NCBI GenBank assembly: GCA_964525555.1
Contig: CAZGHN010000010.1
Location: 1 to 64,000 of the forward strand
Length of the DNA: 64,000 bases
Source of the DNA: JAFGHJ01 sp964525555
Lineage (GTDB): Bacteria > Hydrothermota > UBA3072
Direction: 5' to 3'
Shown: in pieces, positions 17,805-25,962 of the stretch
Layout of the letters: every line of letters starts with the position of its first letter
Numbering within the stretch: position 1 is the stretch's first letter
Notes under the pieces: generated by a model
Databases searched by the model: none
What the model was told of the DNA's origin: nothing
Seen by the model: the letters and a program-made list of their open reading frames with translations, nothing else
Made by a program: the position numbers and the translations under genes

Positions 17805-18908
17805 TTATAATTTTATATAATTGAAAGGGTTAACCGCTATTCCATTTTTTCTTATTTCAAAATGAAGGGAAGGTTCTTTCACTGACCCTGTTTGTCCTAC
17901 CTTGCCAATAATATCTCCCGCTTCTACCTGTGTTCCGTTTTCTACAGAAGCAGAGGCAAGATGGCTGTAGAGAGTTATAAACCCGTCACCGTGTTCTATA
18001 AGAATCATTTTTCCATAACCGAGAAAGTTATCGCTGTACACGACTTTCCCAGGCGCCACTGCTTCCACACCTGTTCCCCATGGAACTTTAATGTCTATAC
18101 CTCTATTTATTGTTTCAGTTCCGTATTTTTCTTCTACTTCTCTTCCGAAATATCCGGTTACCATGCCATCTACAGGTAAAAGGAGTATTTTTTCGGAAAA
18201 ATATCTGCTTCCCGGAGCAGTTTCTTGTCTTGAAAGACTTCTGATTAGCTTTTCTAAGTCTCTCATTGCCTTTTCCATTTCCTGTGACATTGCTACCGCT
18301 TTTTTACTTTCTCCCTCAATTTCACTTAAATAGTCATTCTTTTCGTTTTTTGTCTTTTCTAATGCAATTTCCTGATTTTTTACTTCGTATAATATTTCAT
18401 CAAGTGTTTCTGCTTTTTTGTCGATTCTTTCTTTTTGCAGAGTAAGTCTCGTTTCTAAACGTTCGATTTCATCAAGAACTCTTTTATCCTGATCGGCTAT
18501 TATAGTTAGAAATTTTACTCTCTTAACTGCATCAGAAAAAGAATATGAGAGAAGTATAACTTCTATAGGATGTAACGGTCCATGTATGTAAATTTCTTTG
18601 ATTCTCTCTGCTAAAATTTCTCTTTTTTCCTGAAGGCGAAAGTGTATTTCATTCATAAGGAGTTCAATATTCTTTTTCTCTTCGTTTGTTATTTCCTTTT
18701 TTCTCTTGAGCACATTGATGAGTTCGGTATTTAAACTTATTTCTTTGTCAAGTTCCTGAATATTTTTTAAAATGTCGGTTTTTTCGAATTTTAATTCTGC
18801 AATTTTTTCTTTTTGTTCTTTTAATTGTTGTCTTAAGATTTGTAATCTTTCCTCGGGCGATCGGATTTCTGCAGAAATTAGAGTAAATAAAAATAAAAAA
18901 TAAATCAT
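17805..18908 (-). CDS. EnvC-like amidase activator: coiled coil plus degenerate LytM domain
   Basis: 367 aa. Signal peptide MIYFLFLFTLISA, a long charged coiled coil (about 15-225: LRQQLKEQKEKIAELK, AVKRVKFLTIIADQDKRV), then a C-terminal M23/LytM domain. The zinc ligands are degenerate: the first His of HxxxD is Asn (INRGIDI) and the HxH motif reads SLHFEI, while YSHL and the Asp are kept. Loss of catalytic residues with coiled coil plus LytM is the hallmark of EnvC/NlpD-type activators of cell-division amidases. It is expected to act in the periplasm at the septum. A second, intact LytM protein is at 43061. Confidence 0.85.
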   Translation of the reverse strand: MIYFLFLFTLISAEIRSPEERLQILRQQLKEQKEKIAELKFEKTDILKNIQELDKEISLNTELINVLKRKKEITNEEKKNIELLMNEIHFRLQEKREILAERIKEIYIHGPLHPIEVILLSYSFSDAVKRVKFLTIIADQDKRVLDEIERLETRLTLQKERIDKKAETLDEILYEVKNQEIALEKTKNEKNDYLSEIEGESKKAVAMSQEMEKAMRDLEKLIRSLSRQETAPGSRYFSEKILLLPVDGMVTGYFGREVEEKYGTETINRGIDIKVPWGTGVEAVAPGKVVYSDNFLGYGKMILIEHGDGFITLYSHLASASVENGTQVEAGDIIGKVGQTGSVKEPSLHFEIRKNGIAVNPFNYIKL

Positions 18909-18912
18909 AAAT

Positions 18913-19047
18913 TTAACCTAATAATTTATTGTCGGGTTTAAGCGAATCTTCGATTGTTTTATTGTCTTTTTTAAACATCGATGATATTTTTTTATTTAAA
19001 CCAAGAAGAAATCCAAAAAGAGCAATCAAAAAACTTTTTCTATTCAT
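18913..19047 (-). CDS. Small 44-aa protein with one hydrophobic segment
   Basis: ATG 19047 overlaps the era stop codon by 8 nt and the stop lies 4 nt before the envC-like start, so the ORF fits the operon exactly. The product is a basic start, a hydrophobic stretch (SFLIALFGFLLGL), a lysine-rich turn and an acidic, polar tail (DNKTIEDSLKPDNKLLG). That suggests a single-pass membrane peptide. Only a weak Shine-Dalgarno (GGGAT) is present, so translation would rely on coupling from era. I know no homologue. Support is positional and compositional only. Confidence 0.5.
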   Translation of the reverse strand: MNRKSFLIALFGFLLGLNKKISSMFKKDNKTIEDSLKPDNKLLG

Positions 19048-19888
19048 AATATCCCAGCCTTTTGACATCTGTTTTTATTTTTCTCCAGTTTTTCTTAACT
19101 TCAACCCACGTTTTCATGTAGACTTTCTGTCCGATTAATTCCTCGATACTTTTTCTTGCCTCGCTTACAACTTTTTTCAATTTTTGTCCACCTTTGCCGA
19201 TTATAATTCCTTTTTGAGACTCTCTCTCAACAAAGATTTTAATATCTATCTTATTGTTTTGCATATCTTCCACTTTAACTGCAACAGAGTATGGTATTTC
19301 CTGGGAATATTCTTCAAGAATTCTTTCTCTTATAAATTCTTCAATAAAGAAACGTTCAGGACGATCAGATAGATAATCTTCAGGGTAAAGCATTGGCCCT
19401 TCAGGTAGATATTCCAGCAAAGAAGGTATTATTTTTTCGACATTATCTCCTCTTAAAGCTGAAATGGTAAGAATTTTATCATAAGATTGTATATATAAAT
19501 TATTTATTATTCTATTTAAGTCGTTTTCGGATATTAAATCTATCTTATTAATAATCATGAAAGTTGGTTTATTGTTTGTCGGGGGCATTGCTATTTCTTC
19601 GACGTTTGTTCTATAATCTATCATGAACAATACAACATCGGCATCGTCTAAAGCTGTCTGTATTTGATATTGCATTGCTTTTTCCATTTCGTTTCCTGGT
19701 TTGAATTGACCTGGAGTATCTAAAAAAATAATTTGATTATCATTTTCAGTCCAGATGCCTGTAATTCTATTCCTTGTTGTCTGAGGCTTTTTTGTAATAA
19801 TAGAAATATTGCTTCCTATCAGACGATTTGTTAGAGTGGATTTACCTACGTTAGGTTCTCCAATAATTGAAACATAGCCGGTTTTCAT
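19040..19888 (-). CDS. era: GTPase Era
   Basis: Ribosome-assembly GTPase that binds the 3' end of 16S rRNA. 282 aa: G1 GEPNVGKSTLTN, G2 region with TTRNR, G3 DTPGQ, G4 NKID, G5 ISALRG, then a KH domain with GKGGQKLKKV. A longer frame reaches 20026, but its first ~46 residues have no Era similarity and begin in repeat words. MKTGYVSIIGEP at 19888 is the normal Era start and sits 7 nt after a good -10 element. First gene of the era-to-uppP operon. Confidence 0.95.
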   Translation of the reverse strand: MKTGYVSIIGEPNVGKSTLTNRLIGSNISIITKKPQTTRNRITGIWTENDNQIIFLDTPGQFKPGNEMEKAMQYQIQTALDDADVVLFMIDYRTNVEEIAMPPTNNKPTFMIINKIDLISENDLNRIINNLYIQSYDKILTISALRGDNVEKIIPSLLEYLPEGPMLYPEDYLSDRPERFFIEEFIRERILEEYSQEIPYSVAVKVEDMQNNKIDIKIFVERESQKGIIIGKGGQKLKKVVSEARKSIEELIGQKVYMKTWVEVKKNWRKIKTDVKRLGYYE

Positions 19889-19895
19889 ATACGCA

Positions 19896-19923
19896 AATAT
19901 ATCCCTATCACTTATAAAGTCAA
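19896..19923 (-). promoter_or_regulatory. Vegetative promoter of era, leaderless geometry
   Basis: Minus strand: TTGACT (19923-19918), 16-nt spacer, TATATT (19901-19896), then 7 nt to ATG 19888. No Shine-Dalgarno at normal spacing. Supports 19888 as the true start. Confidence 0.7.
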
Positions 19924-19959
19924 GGGAAAGGTAATTAGTATACTGCTTTGGAACTTTTG

Positions 19960-20252
19960 CCATAAAAGAGAACTCGAAATTTTGTCGATGAGGGCGCAAT
20001 CCTACTAAGCAATTAGCTATTCGCATTTTGCTTTTTGCTTAAAAAACACCTCACAACAATAAAAAAACTTATTTTTAACACAGAGGCACATAGAAAAACG
20101 AAAGCTCACAAAGTAAGAAAAAAAGACATTTTTGTTTTGTTAAAAGTCCAACACGCCATTTCAGAAATTTTTGAACCACAAAAAGCATAAAAAGCAGAAA
20201 GGTTTTTTGTGTTTTGAAACTAAAAGCTAAAGCCGAAAGCCGATTTTAACAA
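19960..20252. repeat. Intergenic word-like repeats
   Basis: No gene is supported. Words such as 'gcgaatagctaattgctt' on the minus strand (about 20016-20033), 'cacagaggcacatagaaaaacg' trimmed here as 'cacagaggcacatag' (about 20080), and 'aaaagctaaagccgaaagcc' (about 20222-20241) belong to the interspersed family seen in other gaps. They extend the era frame artificially. Confidence 0.55.
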
Positions 20253-21824
20253 CTACTGCATCTTTATGACTGTAATTTCCTTAGACGCCCAGGCCGTAAT
20301 CTGTCTTCCTCTATACAATAAAGCATATATTTTCACATTTGCCTGGTTGACATTTTCTGGAAGTTTATTGGCCTTAAATTCTGCCTTTCCTTCACTAATT
20401 GGAATAATTCTGCCTGCAGTAGGGGGAACAACTCGCCATACAACCCTGTAATCGGCAGGCGATTTATTTAATATTAAAGGTATTTTGAACCCTTCTATTA
20501 CCTGTTGAGAAGGGAGAGAAAAATCAATATATGAAGGAGGAGGTGGACTGGGTGGTATCCACGTTACCGTATCCTCTGGCCACGAGAAATTATCACCTAC
20601 TATTATAAATGCTCTCCCCGGTTTTATGTTTAGTTCTGCCTTAGGTCTTACTATAATTGCTCCGGGGCCAAGCCTCCTGGGGATAAAAACGCCTTTATTG
20701 CTAATCGTTCCAAGATCCTCAGGTATTACTCTCCATATTAAAGGTATTCCTTCAGCGCCCCTAACACGAAATTGGAACTCCCGGTTTATATCTTCTTCTC
20801 CTAAGTTTATGAAAGAAGGTATTAATTCTAAATTTTTTAGATTTTCAGGCACAATCGAAACGTCAGCGGAAACGATCCCTTTGCCGAATCTTTTTGGTAG
20901 AACCGCAATGACTCTGCCCTTTGTAGGTATTTGCCCCGCGATAAAAGTGCCGTCTTTTCTTATGAAACCACACCTTTCAGGTATTACTTTCCATATAACA
21001 GGAATTTTTGTATTGCCAAAGCCTTCTGCTTGAACTTTAAAATTAACTATTTCTCCGGGATTGAGTGTTGCGGATTCAGGGGTTATGCGTAGCCCCACTT
21101 CTCCGCTAACTATCACAATAGCATATACTTCGCTGCCGTTCTTCTCCGCAACTACAACTGCTTTCCCCGGTATCTTTGCGGTAAATAAACCGCTTGAGTT
21201 TATCTCTCCTACTTTTTCACCTTGAATCGCCCAGGCAACTTTTTCTTTTGTGTTTACCTTAAACTGTATTTTCTCTCCTGTTTTTACCCTTTTGAATCGC
21301 GGAGTTATTTTAATATCATTTATAACACCTCTTACTCTTAAAAATGATGTTTTTATTTCTCCGTCTGTAAGAACAGCAATTACTCTACCGATACCGACGT
21401 TTTTAGCAGTAAAAACACCGCCTATGATACTTCCTATATTACTGGGAATACATTTCCACTCTCTTACCGTTCCTCCGGTAACAGTAAATTTAGTTTGTTC
21501 TCCTTCTTTAAGAATTACAAATGACGGAATTATTTTTGCTTTTTCAGTGTTGCCTATCCGAATATAAGCAAATCCCGTTGCTATTTTGCCGTTTATTTCG
21601 CTTCTACATTTAAGTACTCCTCTTCCCTCTTCTTTGGCAACAAAAAAACTCCCCTGAACACGTCCCAGTGAATTAGGTGTAACGCTAAATGTCAAATTAC
21701 CCTTTAGTATTTCTCCCTCTCTATCTAATACCCTAACGTTAAAGGGGATTCTTTCTCCTACTTTACCCTCGATAGGGTTTGGTGATATGTGCAGTTCTAA
21801 AGATAATAATAATAAAACTAACAT
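20253..21824 (-). CDS. Exported protein of six bacterial Ig-like repeats
   Basis: 523 aa. Short signal peptide MLVLLLLSLELH, then about six repeats of roughly 80 residues. Each has a P-x-G-E-x-x-x-F-x-V entry, a W-x-V/I-x-P-x-x-x-G core (WKCIPSNIGSI, WKVIPERCGFI, WRVIPEDLGTI, WRVVPPTAGRI) and a G-x-F-x-A/P exit. This is the BIG-type Ig fold. A proline-rich linker (WIPPSPPPPSY) separates repeat six. No anchor is visible at the C-terminus. The ATG shares a base with the anti-sigma stop (TAATG) behind a perfect AAGGAGG, so it is co-expressed with the sigma/anti-sigma pair. Likely a periplasmic or surface structural protein. Confidence 0.8.
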   Translation of the reverse strand: MLVLLLLSLELHISPNPIEGKVGERIPFNVRVLDREGEILKGNLTFSVTPNSLGRVQGSFFVAKEEGRGVLKCRSEINGKIATGFAYIRIGNTEKAKIIPSFVILKEGEQTKFTVTGGTVREWKCIPSNIGSIIGGVFTAKNVGIGRVIAVLTDGEIKTSFLRVRGVINDIKITPRFKRVKTGEKIQFKVNTKEKVAWAIQGEKVGEINSSGLFTAKIPGKAVVVAEKNGSEVYAIVIVSGEVGLRITPESATLNPGEIVNFKVQAEGFGNTKIPVIWKVIPERCGFIRKDGTFIAGQIPTKGRVIAVLPKRFGKGIVSADVSIVPENLKNLELIPSFINLGEEDINREFQFRVRGAEGIPLIWRVIPEDLGTISNKGVFIPRRLGPGAIIVRPKAELNIKPGRAFIIVGDNFSWPEDTVTWIPPSPPPPSYIDFSLPSQQVIEGFKIPLILNKSPADYRVVWRVVPPTAGRIIPISEGKAEFKANKLPENVNQANVKIYALLYRGRQITAWASKEITVIKMQ

Positions 21825-22795
21825 TATCCCTCCTTATAGAAAGTGATACTTTTTTCTTCTTTTGTCAATAGAGAAAGATAGTGTAATCCTTCTTCAAGTG
21901 GAGGTATTGAATCGCTTCCTATAAATATAACATTTGAATCTTCTGTTTTTGCGTAATTTATTTTTTCTCCGTCCAGCCAAATTTCAAGTGTTTCAACGGG
22001 ATTCTCCAGTACAAGAACAATCTCAAAGTCTTGCCCAACTACAGCGCCCTCTTCAGGGAAAACAAAACGTGTTTCTTCAAAAGGTTTTTCAATAATAGTT
22101 TTATCCGTCAAACCTTTTTCTGAAGCGGTCTGCAAAACTATTTCTCTTTCGGAATCGGATTCATGTATGTTTGCTTCTCCCGATCGGCTTATATCCATTT
22201 TTACCGACGCTGGAGCTTTAGCAGATTTTGAAAACGAGGTTATTTCCTTCTCGGTTTCTACAACTTCTGCGAAATCTTTTCCTTCTACCGGTACATGTGC
22301 CTTTGGTTTAACTATATCTCGGGATGTTGACTCCATAGTGGTTTTAACGTCTTTCGATTTTTCCTCTTTCTTTTTTTCTAATGGAATTTCGGTGCTTTTT
22401 GCAATTCCTTCTTTCAAAGGTTCTTCTCGTTTAATTTCTTTTACTGTCAATATTTGTTTGTTGTTTTCAATATTAAAAAGAACTGAAGAAAATATGATTA
22501 AAAGAGCTGCCGCACCAACAGTTATATATTTCCATCTTATTCGACTTGAAGCAATTACTGTAAGTTCTTCTTTTTTAGTGGTATTTTTTAGTATATTATC
22601 TATAAGAAAATCAGGACAGGAAACTTCATCTTTTGTTGAGCGAATTCTTTTCAAAAGTTTTGTTCTTTGTTTAAACTTTACTTCACAAGATTTACAAGAT
22701 TTTAAATGATTTTTCAAATCTTTTTCTTCTTGCGCCCCAAGGGCCTTATCCAAATAGCCCTGAATTAATTCTTCAAAATATCTATGATTTTTCAT
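21824..22795 (-). CDS. Zinc-finger anti-sigma factor, single-pass membrane protein
   Basis: 323 aa. The N-terminal cytoplasmic domain has the ZAS pattern His-x3-Cys-x2-Cys (HLKSCKSC, about 29-36) typical of zf-HC2 anti-sigma factors. One TM helix follows at about 89-110 (ITVGAAALLIIFSSVLF). The periplasmic part is a long polar linker (about 115-230) and a terminal Ig-like domain (FVFPEEGAVVGQDFEIVLV). It should hold the ECF sigma factor at the membrane until an envelope signal arrives. Its ATG overlaps the sigma stop (ATGA). The periplasmic Ig-like domain may sense the product of the next gene, which is built of similar repeats. Confidence 0.87.
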   Translation of the reverse strand: MKNHRYFEELIQGYLDKALGAQEEKDLKNHLKSCKSCEVKFKQRTKLLKRIRSTKDEVSCPDFLIDNILKNTTKKEELTVIASSRIRWKYITVGAAALLIIFSSVLFNIENNKQILTVKEIKREEPLKEGIAKSTEIPLEKKKEEKSKDVKTTMESTSRDIVKPKAHVPVEGKDFAEVVETEKEITSFSKSAKAPASVKMDISRSGEANIHESDSEREIVLQTASEKGLTDKTIIEKPFEETRFVFPEEGAVVGQDFEIVLVLENPVETLEIWLDGEKINYAKTEDSNVIFIGSDSIPPLEEGLHYLSLLTKEEKSITFYKEG

Positions 22796-23322
22796 ATTTT
22801 TTCCTTTATGAGTTCTTCAAGTTTTGTTAAGGTTCGGTTTAAGCGCGAGCGTACCGTGCCTATCGGAATACTTAATGTTTGCGCTATTGTAGAATAATCG
22901 CAATCCTCGTAATATCTAAGGATTAAAACTTCCTGGTATTTTTTGGGTAAGAAATAGATTGCTTTTTTTACAATTTCTTGGTCGGAATTCTTAACTAAAA
23001 ATTTTTCAGGATTACTTTTTGTCGGAAGATGTTTTATATCATCAATAGAAATTATTTTTCCTTTTCGAACCTGATCTCTTCGATATTTAAAGACAACATT
23101 AAGAGCAATTCTGTAAAGCCATGTATAAACGGCTGAGTCTCCTCTGAAAGACTTAAATCCTTTCCAGGCATTCGTAAAAACTTCCTGTGTTAACTCTTTA
23201 GATACTTCATAGTTATTCGTCATATTGTAAACCATTTTGTAAATCCTTGGAGTGTTTGATTTAACAACTTGTTCAAATAACTCTTTTCTTTTTTCATCAT
23301 CTTTCTTCTCCCGTCTCTTCAT
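22792..23322 (-). CDS. ECF (extracytoplasmic function) RNA polymerase sigma factor
   Basis: 176 aa with sigma region 2 (LFEQVVKSNTPRIYKMVYNM, then LTQEVFTNAWKGF and the -10 recognition stretch SAVYTWLYRIALN) and region 4 (LPKKYQEVLILRYYEDCDYS, IPIGTVRSRLNR). No region 1.1 or 3, so it is a classic ECF. The operon order sigma then anti-sigma with a 4-nt overlap is standard. Its own promoter matches four other promoters in the window, so it is probably autoregulated. The start at 23322 has no Shine-Dalgarno and lies 8 nt after the -10, which implies a leaderless transcript from that promoter. Confidence 0.93.
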   Translation of the reverse strand: MKRREKKDDEKRKELFEQVVKSNTPRIYKMVYNMTNNYEVSKELTQEVFTNAWKGFKSFRGDSAVYTWLYRIALNVVFKYRRDQVRKGKIISIDDIKHLPTKSNPEKFLVKNSDQEIVKKAIYFLPKKYQEVLILRYYEDCDYSTIAQTLSIPIGTVRSRLNRTLTKLEELIKEKI

Positions 23323-23330
23323 TTTATCTA

Positions 23331-23360
23331 TTTAGATACAAAAAATCCTTTTTAGTTCCC
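23331..23360 (-). promoter_or_regulatory. ECF (sigma-E-like) autoregulatory promoter of the sigma factor operon
   Basis: Minus strand: GGGAAC (23360-23355), 18 nt from the GGAAC core to TCTAA (23336-23332), followed by A. The first G is the last base of the upstream gene's TAG stop codon. The -10 ends 8 nt before ATG 23322. Confidence 0.8.
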
Positions 23361-24862
23361 TAAAAATCATATTCATACACTATTCTAAGTAGATGTTCAT
23401 CATAGCCATCTTCTAAATATGGATAATAATTTACATTTATATTTCCAAAGCTTCCTAATCCCAGAGTTCCATCCACGTTAAAATCAAAACTTGTCTGTCC
23501 GCTATTAATGTAAGTATAGAAACCAATAGATAAAAGGCTTTTTTCGTGGTACCAAGAGACATTTGATAAAATTCTATAGGCACGTGTTTCTTCTATATAA
23601 GTTGTTTTTTCAATACCTATCGTATTTTCTATTTGAAAAGTACCCGAAATCGATTCAAAACCCAACCCGATGTACCTGTATTTTTCGTTGTAATATTCCG
23701 GATATTTTGCCCACTGGTATTCAACAATTGGTGAAAAATAAGCGGATAGGAGCCATTTAAATGATTGATTTAGTGATATCCCTAAGGAATTTTCTTCCTT
23801 GTAAGCAAGATAGTCGAAATAAGTGTAGAATTTTCCTTGTTCGTATACACCATTTGCAAAACCGGAAGACCTGTCTTTGTAAAGATAAGCGTTACCCAAT
23901 GTTAAATATTCATCGCTTACTTTCCTTATACCCAATTCAAGATTATTTATGCCTGATTCAAGCATTATTTTCCCTTCAAAAGCTTCTCCAGTTAAAGTTG
24001 TATCCATGTACAAATTATCATTGCCTTTTGAAAAAGCACCCTTTATTTTCAAAGATATCACCCTATTTAAATCCAATTCTGATTCCCCTGATATTACAGT
24101 AGATTTCTGAGGATCGTCGAATGTAAATCCTGTTATATTTGTGGTATCATCTTCACCGTAAAAAGCTGTGATTCCAATAGAGAAAATTCCCTTTTTAAAA
24201 GTAGTTTTTCCTCCCCAGAGTAACCTCGGATAATCGGCAAATAAGGAATCGTAGTTTTCAGAGTATAAGAAAACAGGTTTTAGAGAAAAACCCCAAAAAT
24301 TTATCTCACCCGTTATTCCGAAACCCCCTGGAGAATAGATTGTTAATTCATCCAGATAAGGAGAAATGTATCCTCCTTCAAGGAAACTGTTTCCTATCAA
24401 GAAATTTAGGTAAGGATACCAGTCTATCTCGTATTCGGGATCATGATATAGGGAAAATCTAAATGAGGTTTCGTCTTTATACACAGAAAAATCCAGCCCA
24501 ACGAGAGCTTCATTTTCATTTGTATAGAAAGTATCCGAGTAGTATATATTTTGATTTCCTATTGAAAGGTTCCCCGAAAAAATATAAGGGCCTTTCACCT
24601 TTTCTTCTGTAACGAAAAAAGTCCATTCCTCATTTTCGCTATCGGTTTCTACTTTCATTATGTGTTTACCTTTTGAGAGGTCCTTAGTCTCCGCGAAAAA
24701 ATATCCTGATTTTACTTCCCCCTGGATATTTATATCATCCAGATAAACATTTATTGATTTCTCCGCGACCGGAGGATCAATTAGTATAGTTATATCAAAA
24801 GGAGTAGAAATCGAGTCCTTAGGAGATATAATAAATATCGCTGAAATAATTATTATAACCAT
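23360..24862 (-). CDS. Putative outer-membrane beta-barrel protein
   Basis: 500 aa. A hydrophobic N-terminus (MVIIIISAIFIISP) serves as signal peptide, followed by an Ig-like or carbohydrate-binding-like segment (about 20-90). Then come about 400 residues of alternating polar and aromatic strands (FSGNLSIGNQNIYYSD, GFSLKPVFLYSEN, FQIENTIGIEKTTYIEE). The last residue is Phe after an alternating strand (LRIVYEYDF), the usual outer-membrane barrel signature for BAM recognition. No family is recognised. It lies directly upstream of the ECF operon on the same strand, 37 nt apart, and may be read through into it. The start is not backed by a Shine-Dalgarno. Confidence 0.7.
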   Translation of the reverse strand: MVIIIISAIFIISPKDSISTPFDITILIDPPVAEKSINVYLDDINIQGEVKSGYFFAETKDLSKGKHIMKVETDSENEEWTFFVTEEKVKGPYIFSGNLSIGNQNIYYSDTFYTNENEALVGLDFSVYKDETSFRFSLYHDPEYEIDWYPYLNFLIGNSFLEGGYISPYLDELTIYSPGGFGITGEINFWGFSLKPVFLYSENYDSLFADYPRLLWGGKTTFKKGIFSIGITAFYGEDDTTNITGFTFDDPQKSTVISGESELDLNRVISLKIKGAFSKGNDNLYMDTTLTGEAFEGKIMLESGINNLELGIRKVSDEYLTLGNAYLYKDRSSGFANGVYEQGKFYTYFDYLAYKEENSLGISLNQSFKWLLSAYFSPIVEYQWAKYPEYYNEKYRYIGLGFESISGTFQIENTIGIEKTTYIEETRAYRILSNVSWYHEKSLLSIGFYTYINSGQTSFDFNVDGTLGLGSFGNINVNYYPYLEDGYDEHLLRIVYEYDF

Positions 24863-24873
24863 AATTTAGAAAT

Positions 24874-24901
24874 ATTTTATCTTTTTTACATGTTTGGTCA
24901 A
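24874..24901 (-). promoter_or_regulatory. Vegetative promoter of the barrel-protein gene
   Basis: Minus strand: TTGACC (24901-24896), 16-nt spacer, TAAAAT (24879-24874), 11 nt to the ATG. The 5' leader would be only about 4 nt. Confidence 0.55.
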
Positions 24902-24997
24902 GGGTTTTTTTAAACTACAGCATAGGTGATTAGAATTAATATGATCAATAAGCAAATAATTTTTTACAAATTAAATATTCTTAAAAGGTTTTGATCG

Positions 24998-25025
24998 TTG
25001 AATTTTCGATTAATTTATATATAAT
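24998..25025 (+). promoter_or_regulatory. Vegetative promoter of the HAD phosphatase gene
   Basis: TTGAAT (24998-25003), 16-nt spacer, TATAAT (25020-25025). The gene starts 47 nt later with a Shine-Dalgarno (AAGGA), so this is a leadered transcript, diverging from the barrel-protein promoter. Confidence 0.65.
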
Positions 25026-25072
25026 ATTTTTCATGATTAAAAAATTAAATTCGATGTTTTTAAAAAGGAATT

Positions 25073-25726
25073 ATGGCACTAGAGAATATATTGTTTGACC
25101 TCGATGGTACGTTAACTGACCCCAGAGAGGGAATAACAAATTCAATAAAATACGCATTGGAAAAACTCGGTAAAGACGTTCCGATAGCTGAAGATTTACT
25201 ATGGTGTATCGGGCCACCGCTTAAGGAAAGCTTTAAGAAGATTTTAGAATCGGACGATGATACCGCAGAAATAGCTCTATATTTTTATAGAGAGTATTTT
25301 AAAGAAAGAGGAAAATTCGAAAACAAGCTTTATTCAGGCATTCCCGGAGTGCTGAAAAAATTGAGAAAAGACGGTTTAGAACTATTTGTTGTAACATCTA
25401 AGCCGCATATATATGCAGTCGATATAGTAACTCATTTTAATATTTTGAGTTTTTTTAAAGAAATATATGGAAGTTATCTTTCGGGTGAATTGACGAATAA
25501 GGAAGAACTTATTGGCAGTATGCTTAAGAATGAAAAAATCTCGGCTAAAAAGACTTTAATGGTCGGGGACAGGGAACATGATATTATAGGTGCAAAGAAA
25601 AATAGAGTTAGGAGTGTCGGTGTAACTTATGGGTATGGAATAAAAGAAGAGATCCTAAAAGCAAATCCCGACTTTATAGCAGATTCACCGAAAGGGATAT
25701 TTAAAATAATCAAGGAATTAATTTAG
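25073..25726 (+). CDS. HAD-superfamily phosphatase (phosphoglycolate-phosphatase-like)
   Basis: 217 aa. Motif I LFDLDGTLTDPREG gives the nucleophile and acid Asp, motif II is VTSKP, motif III is the conserved Lys in LTNKEEL or ISAKKTL, and motif IV is MVGDREHDIIGAKK. A helical cap (about 20-85) places it in subfamily I with Gph/PgmB-like enzymes. Likely a soluble phosphatase acting on phosphoglycolate or a nucleotide monophosphate. Monocistronic; the downstream gap starts immediately with a long repeat. Confidence 0.88.
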   Translation: MALENILFDLDGTLTDPREGITNSIKYALEKLGKDVPIAEDLLWCIGPPLKESFKKILESDDDTAEIALYFYREYFKERGKFENKLYSGIPGVLKKLRKDGLELFVVTSKPHIYAVDIVTHFNILSFFKEIYGSYLSGELTNKEELIGSMLKNEKISAKKTLMVGDREHDIIGAKKNRVRSVGVTYGYGIKEEILKANPDFIADSPKGIFKIIKELI

Positions 25727-25734
25727 ACGTAGAG

Positions 25735-25941
25735 GAAAATAAGAGTTTTAGACGTAAAACCGACCGAAGACCGCAGACGGACGACAGAAAAAACAAAAAA
25801 ATATTCGTGATATTTGTGTTATTTATTATTAAACTAAGCCTTTGGCTTATAGCTATTCGCTTAAAACAATAAAAAAATCCTATTAATCCTGTTTTTATCC
25901 TGTCTAAATATTGGGTTGGGTTTTGTCTTTCGACTCAAGAC
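25735..25941. repeat. ~205-bp interspersed repeat, copy 1 (inverted relative to copy 2)
   Basis: The stretch from 'tttagacgtaaaaccgaccg' (25747) through 'ctattaatcctg' (about 25880) to 'tttcgactcaagac' (about 25941) matches the reverse complement of 35894-36096 over its whole length with scattered mismatches and small indels. It has no ORF and no transposase. The two copies lie about 10 kb apart, head to head. Confidence 0.8.
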
Positions 25942-25962
25942 TGTGTTAAGTGGTCTCTGTGG

